Source: Thermoleophilaceae bacterium
GTDB taxonomy: Bacteria; Actinomycetota; Thermoleophilia; Solirubrobacterales; Thermoleophilaceae
DNA: 7,243 nucleotides
Assembly: GCA_013813135.1 (NCBI GenBank)
Contig: JACCSF010000283.1
Coordinates: forward strand, 1 to 7,243
Reading direction: 5' to 3'
Below the pieces are notes generated by a model that worked only from the letters and a program-made list of their open reading frames with translations, was not told the origin of the DNA and did not search any database. The translations under genes were made by a program, and so were the position numbers. This document shows positions 6,362-7,243 of the stretch, one piece after another. Within the stretch, counting starts at the first letter, position 1; each line of letters begins with the position of its first letter.

Positions 6362-6582
6362 ACCTCGACCTTTCCTCGACCGAGATCGCCATCGCGCTGG
6401 CTGCCGGCGTAGTGGTGTCGTGCTGGCTCGCGCTGATCGCCGCCCCGGCGTGGCGTTGCTACGGGCGGATATGGGAGAAGTTCGCCGCGGCCTTCCTGAC
6501 CCTGTTCGTGCTGGGCACCCTGCTGGGCATCGGCGCCGGGATCGGGCTGGCCGTAGTGTGGTCCTACGATCAGTACGCGTAG
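6358..6582 (+). CDS. Small two-helix membrane protein of unknown function
   Basis: This 74-residue protein starts at the ATG of an ATGA overlap with the DedA-PAP2 stop codon and ends with TAG at 6580-6582. It has two predicted transmembrane segments, about residues 9-29 (IAIALAAGVVVSCWLALIAA) and 44-67 (rich in G, L, F and A). A short loop containing WRCYGRIWEK joins them, and the C-terminus is WSYDQYA. The positive charges of the loop suggest it is cytoplasmic with both ends outside. I do not recognise a family. The frame continues open upstream to 6223, but that part lies wholly inside the PAP2 coding region and is best read as a shadow. A GGAG at 6352-6355 is too close to the ATG to be an ordinary ribosome-binding site, so translation probably depends on re-initiation after the upstream gene. 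The overlap suggests a linked function, such as a subunit or regulator of the fusion protein. Confidence 0.7.
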   Translation: MNLDLSSTEIAIALAAGVVVSCWLALIAAPAWRCYGRIWEKFAAAFLTLFVLGTLLGIGAGIGLAVVWSYDQYA

Positions 6583-6592
6583 TGGTCGCCTG

Positions 6593-7243
6593 ATGGCCAC
6601 GCCCGCGCGTCAGACCGGCTCGGCGCCGGCCGAGTCCCGCTCCTTTCTGGAGTCGCTCGACGAGGTCTCCGAGGCCGTCGAGTCCGGCGCCGGCCTGCCC
6701 GAGGTCGCCCGCGCGGCCGGTCGCGCGCTCGACGCCAGCGTGATCGTGGTCGACGCCGCGAGCAGCGTGCTGGCGGTGGCGTGCGCGTCGACCGAGGACG
6801 AGCGCGCCGTCATGGCCGGGGAGGGCGGGGCCGAGAGCGTGGAACTCCGCGTAGCCGAGCTGCCGGTGGGCCAGCTGCGCTACCGGCCGCGCGGCGAGCC
6901 GTCGCCGCCCGCGCTGCTGCGCCTGGTGGCCAACCTGATCGGCCTCGAGGTGGACCGCGCGAAAGCGCCCGAGCGGGCCACCGAGGCCGCCGTCGGCGAC
7001 TTCCTGCAGGACCTGCTTGCCCGCCGCATCACCGATCGCGAGAACATCGTGGCCCGGGCCGGCGAGCTGGGCAGCGACGTGGCCGCCGGCGCGAGCCTGA
7101 TCGTGGTTCGGGCGCGACCCCAGCACCCCGAGGAGGGCGATTGGCGAGCGCGCGCGCTGACGGTGGCCGAGCGCGGCGCCCGCGGCGTCGAGCGAGCATC
7201 GCTGGCCGCGCTCGCCAAGGCCGGCTGGACGCGCCACCGCCAG
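6593..7243 (+). CDS. PucR/CdaR-like transcriptional regulator, 5' part only
   Basis: From ATG 6593 the frame stays open for 217 codons to the window edge, so the C-terminus is missing. Residues about 20-122 look like a divergent GAF-type sensor fold: helix SFLESLDEVSEAVESG, then LPEVARAAGRALDASVIVVDAASSVLAVA, ending in LVANLIGLEVDRAKAPER. The segment AVGDFLQDLLARRITDRENIVARAGELGSDVAAGASLIVVRA (about 132-173) resembles the start of the CdaR GGDEF-like domain of PucR-family activators. Their DNA-binding helix-turn-helix (HTH_30) lies at the far C-terminus and would be outside the window, so DNA binding is predicted from family layout, not seen. The start lies 10 bases after the small membrane-protein stop, with no ribosome-binding site, suggesting one operon. 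The effector is unknown. A hypothetical GAF-domain protein without a regulator function remains possible. Confidence 0.68.
   Translation, partial: MATPARQTGSAPAESRSFLESLDEVSEAVESGAGLPEVARAAGRALDASVIVVDAASSVLAVACASTEDERAVMAGEGGAESVELRVAELPVGQLRYRPRGEPSPPALLRLVANLIGLEVDRAKAPERATEAAVGDFLQDLLARRITDRENIVARAGELGSDVAAGASLIVVRARPQHPEEGDWRARALTVAERGARGVERASLAALAKAGWTRHRQ

Noticed and set aside
4808..7237. An 809-codon open frame on the minus strand, antisense to the DedA-PAP2, small membrane and regulator genes.
   Set aside because: The opposite strand encodes proteins with complete catalytic motifs, and the minus reading is low-complexity (R/H/D/G/A/Q-rich) with no recognisable domain. Long antisense frames are expected at about 70% G+C.
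1..7243. Searched by eye for tRNA genes, CRISPR repeats, transposase or integrase genes, attachment sites and defence genes.
   Set aside because: None is supported; apart from the uncertain 5' edge and the small membrane protein, the window is conserved chromosomal genes with uniform composition and no sign of an accessory island.

Overview
The window is about 70% G+C, densely packed and mostly plus strand. It carries a conserved actinobacterial housekeeping cluster: metG (methionyl-tRNA synthetase), tatD (metal-dependent hydrolase/DNase), rsmA/ksgA (16S rRNA dimethyltransferase) and ispE (CDP-ME kinase). The base composition, strong G/C bias at third codon positions, GTG starts, near absence of Shine-Dalgarno sites and this gene order point to Actinomycetota. 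A deep-branching class such as Thermoleophilia/Solirubrobacterales is my best guess, by inference only. In mycobacteria and streptomycetes an rpf (resuscitation-promoting factor) gene commonly sits between tatD and the dimethyltransferase; here those two genes overlap and no rpf is present.

Layout. Bases 1-210 hold the probable 3' end of an unidentified gene with a C-terminal membrane segment. It converges on a minus-strand GNAT acetyltransferase gene (185-664). A 63-bp divergent gap then leads to metG (728-2251), tatD (2283-3035), rsmA (3029-3916, overlapping tatD) and ispE (3913-4746, ATGA overlap). After 31 bp comes a second set: a DedA-PAP2 fusion membrane protein (4778-6361), a 74-residue two-helix membrane protein (6358-6582, ATGA overlap) and the 5' part of a PucR/CdaR-like regulator (6593 to the window end). 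No tRNA, rRNA, CRISPR array, insertion sequence or integrase is visible, and no stretch longer than 300 bases lacks a gene.

How the genes may work together. The metG-ispE block serves translation (tRNA charging, rRNA modification) and isoprenoid precursor synthesis by the MEP pathway. The following gene fuses a DedA/VTT domain, a family that includes undecaprenyl-phosphate translocases, to a PAP2 phosphatase domain with a complete catalytic signature, a family that includes undecaprenyl-pyrophosphate phosphatases. One protein could therefore dephosphorylate and flip the lipid carrier made from IspE-derived isoprenoids; this is inference. The small membrane protein translated from the overlapping ATGA is a candidate partner.

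TANNNT boxes lie just upstream of the start codons of both metG and the DedA-PAP2 gene, at the spacing expected for leaderless actinobacterial transcripts. This suggests two transcription units. Most of the window is ordinary housekeeping sequence. The points most worth a second look are the DedA-PAP2 fusion with its small overlapping partner, the two probable leaderless promoters, and the duplicated N-terminal tract of RsmA.
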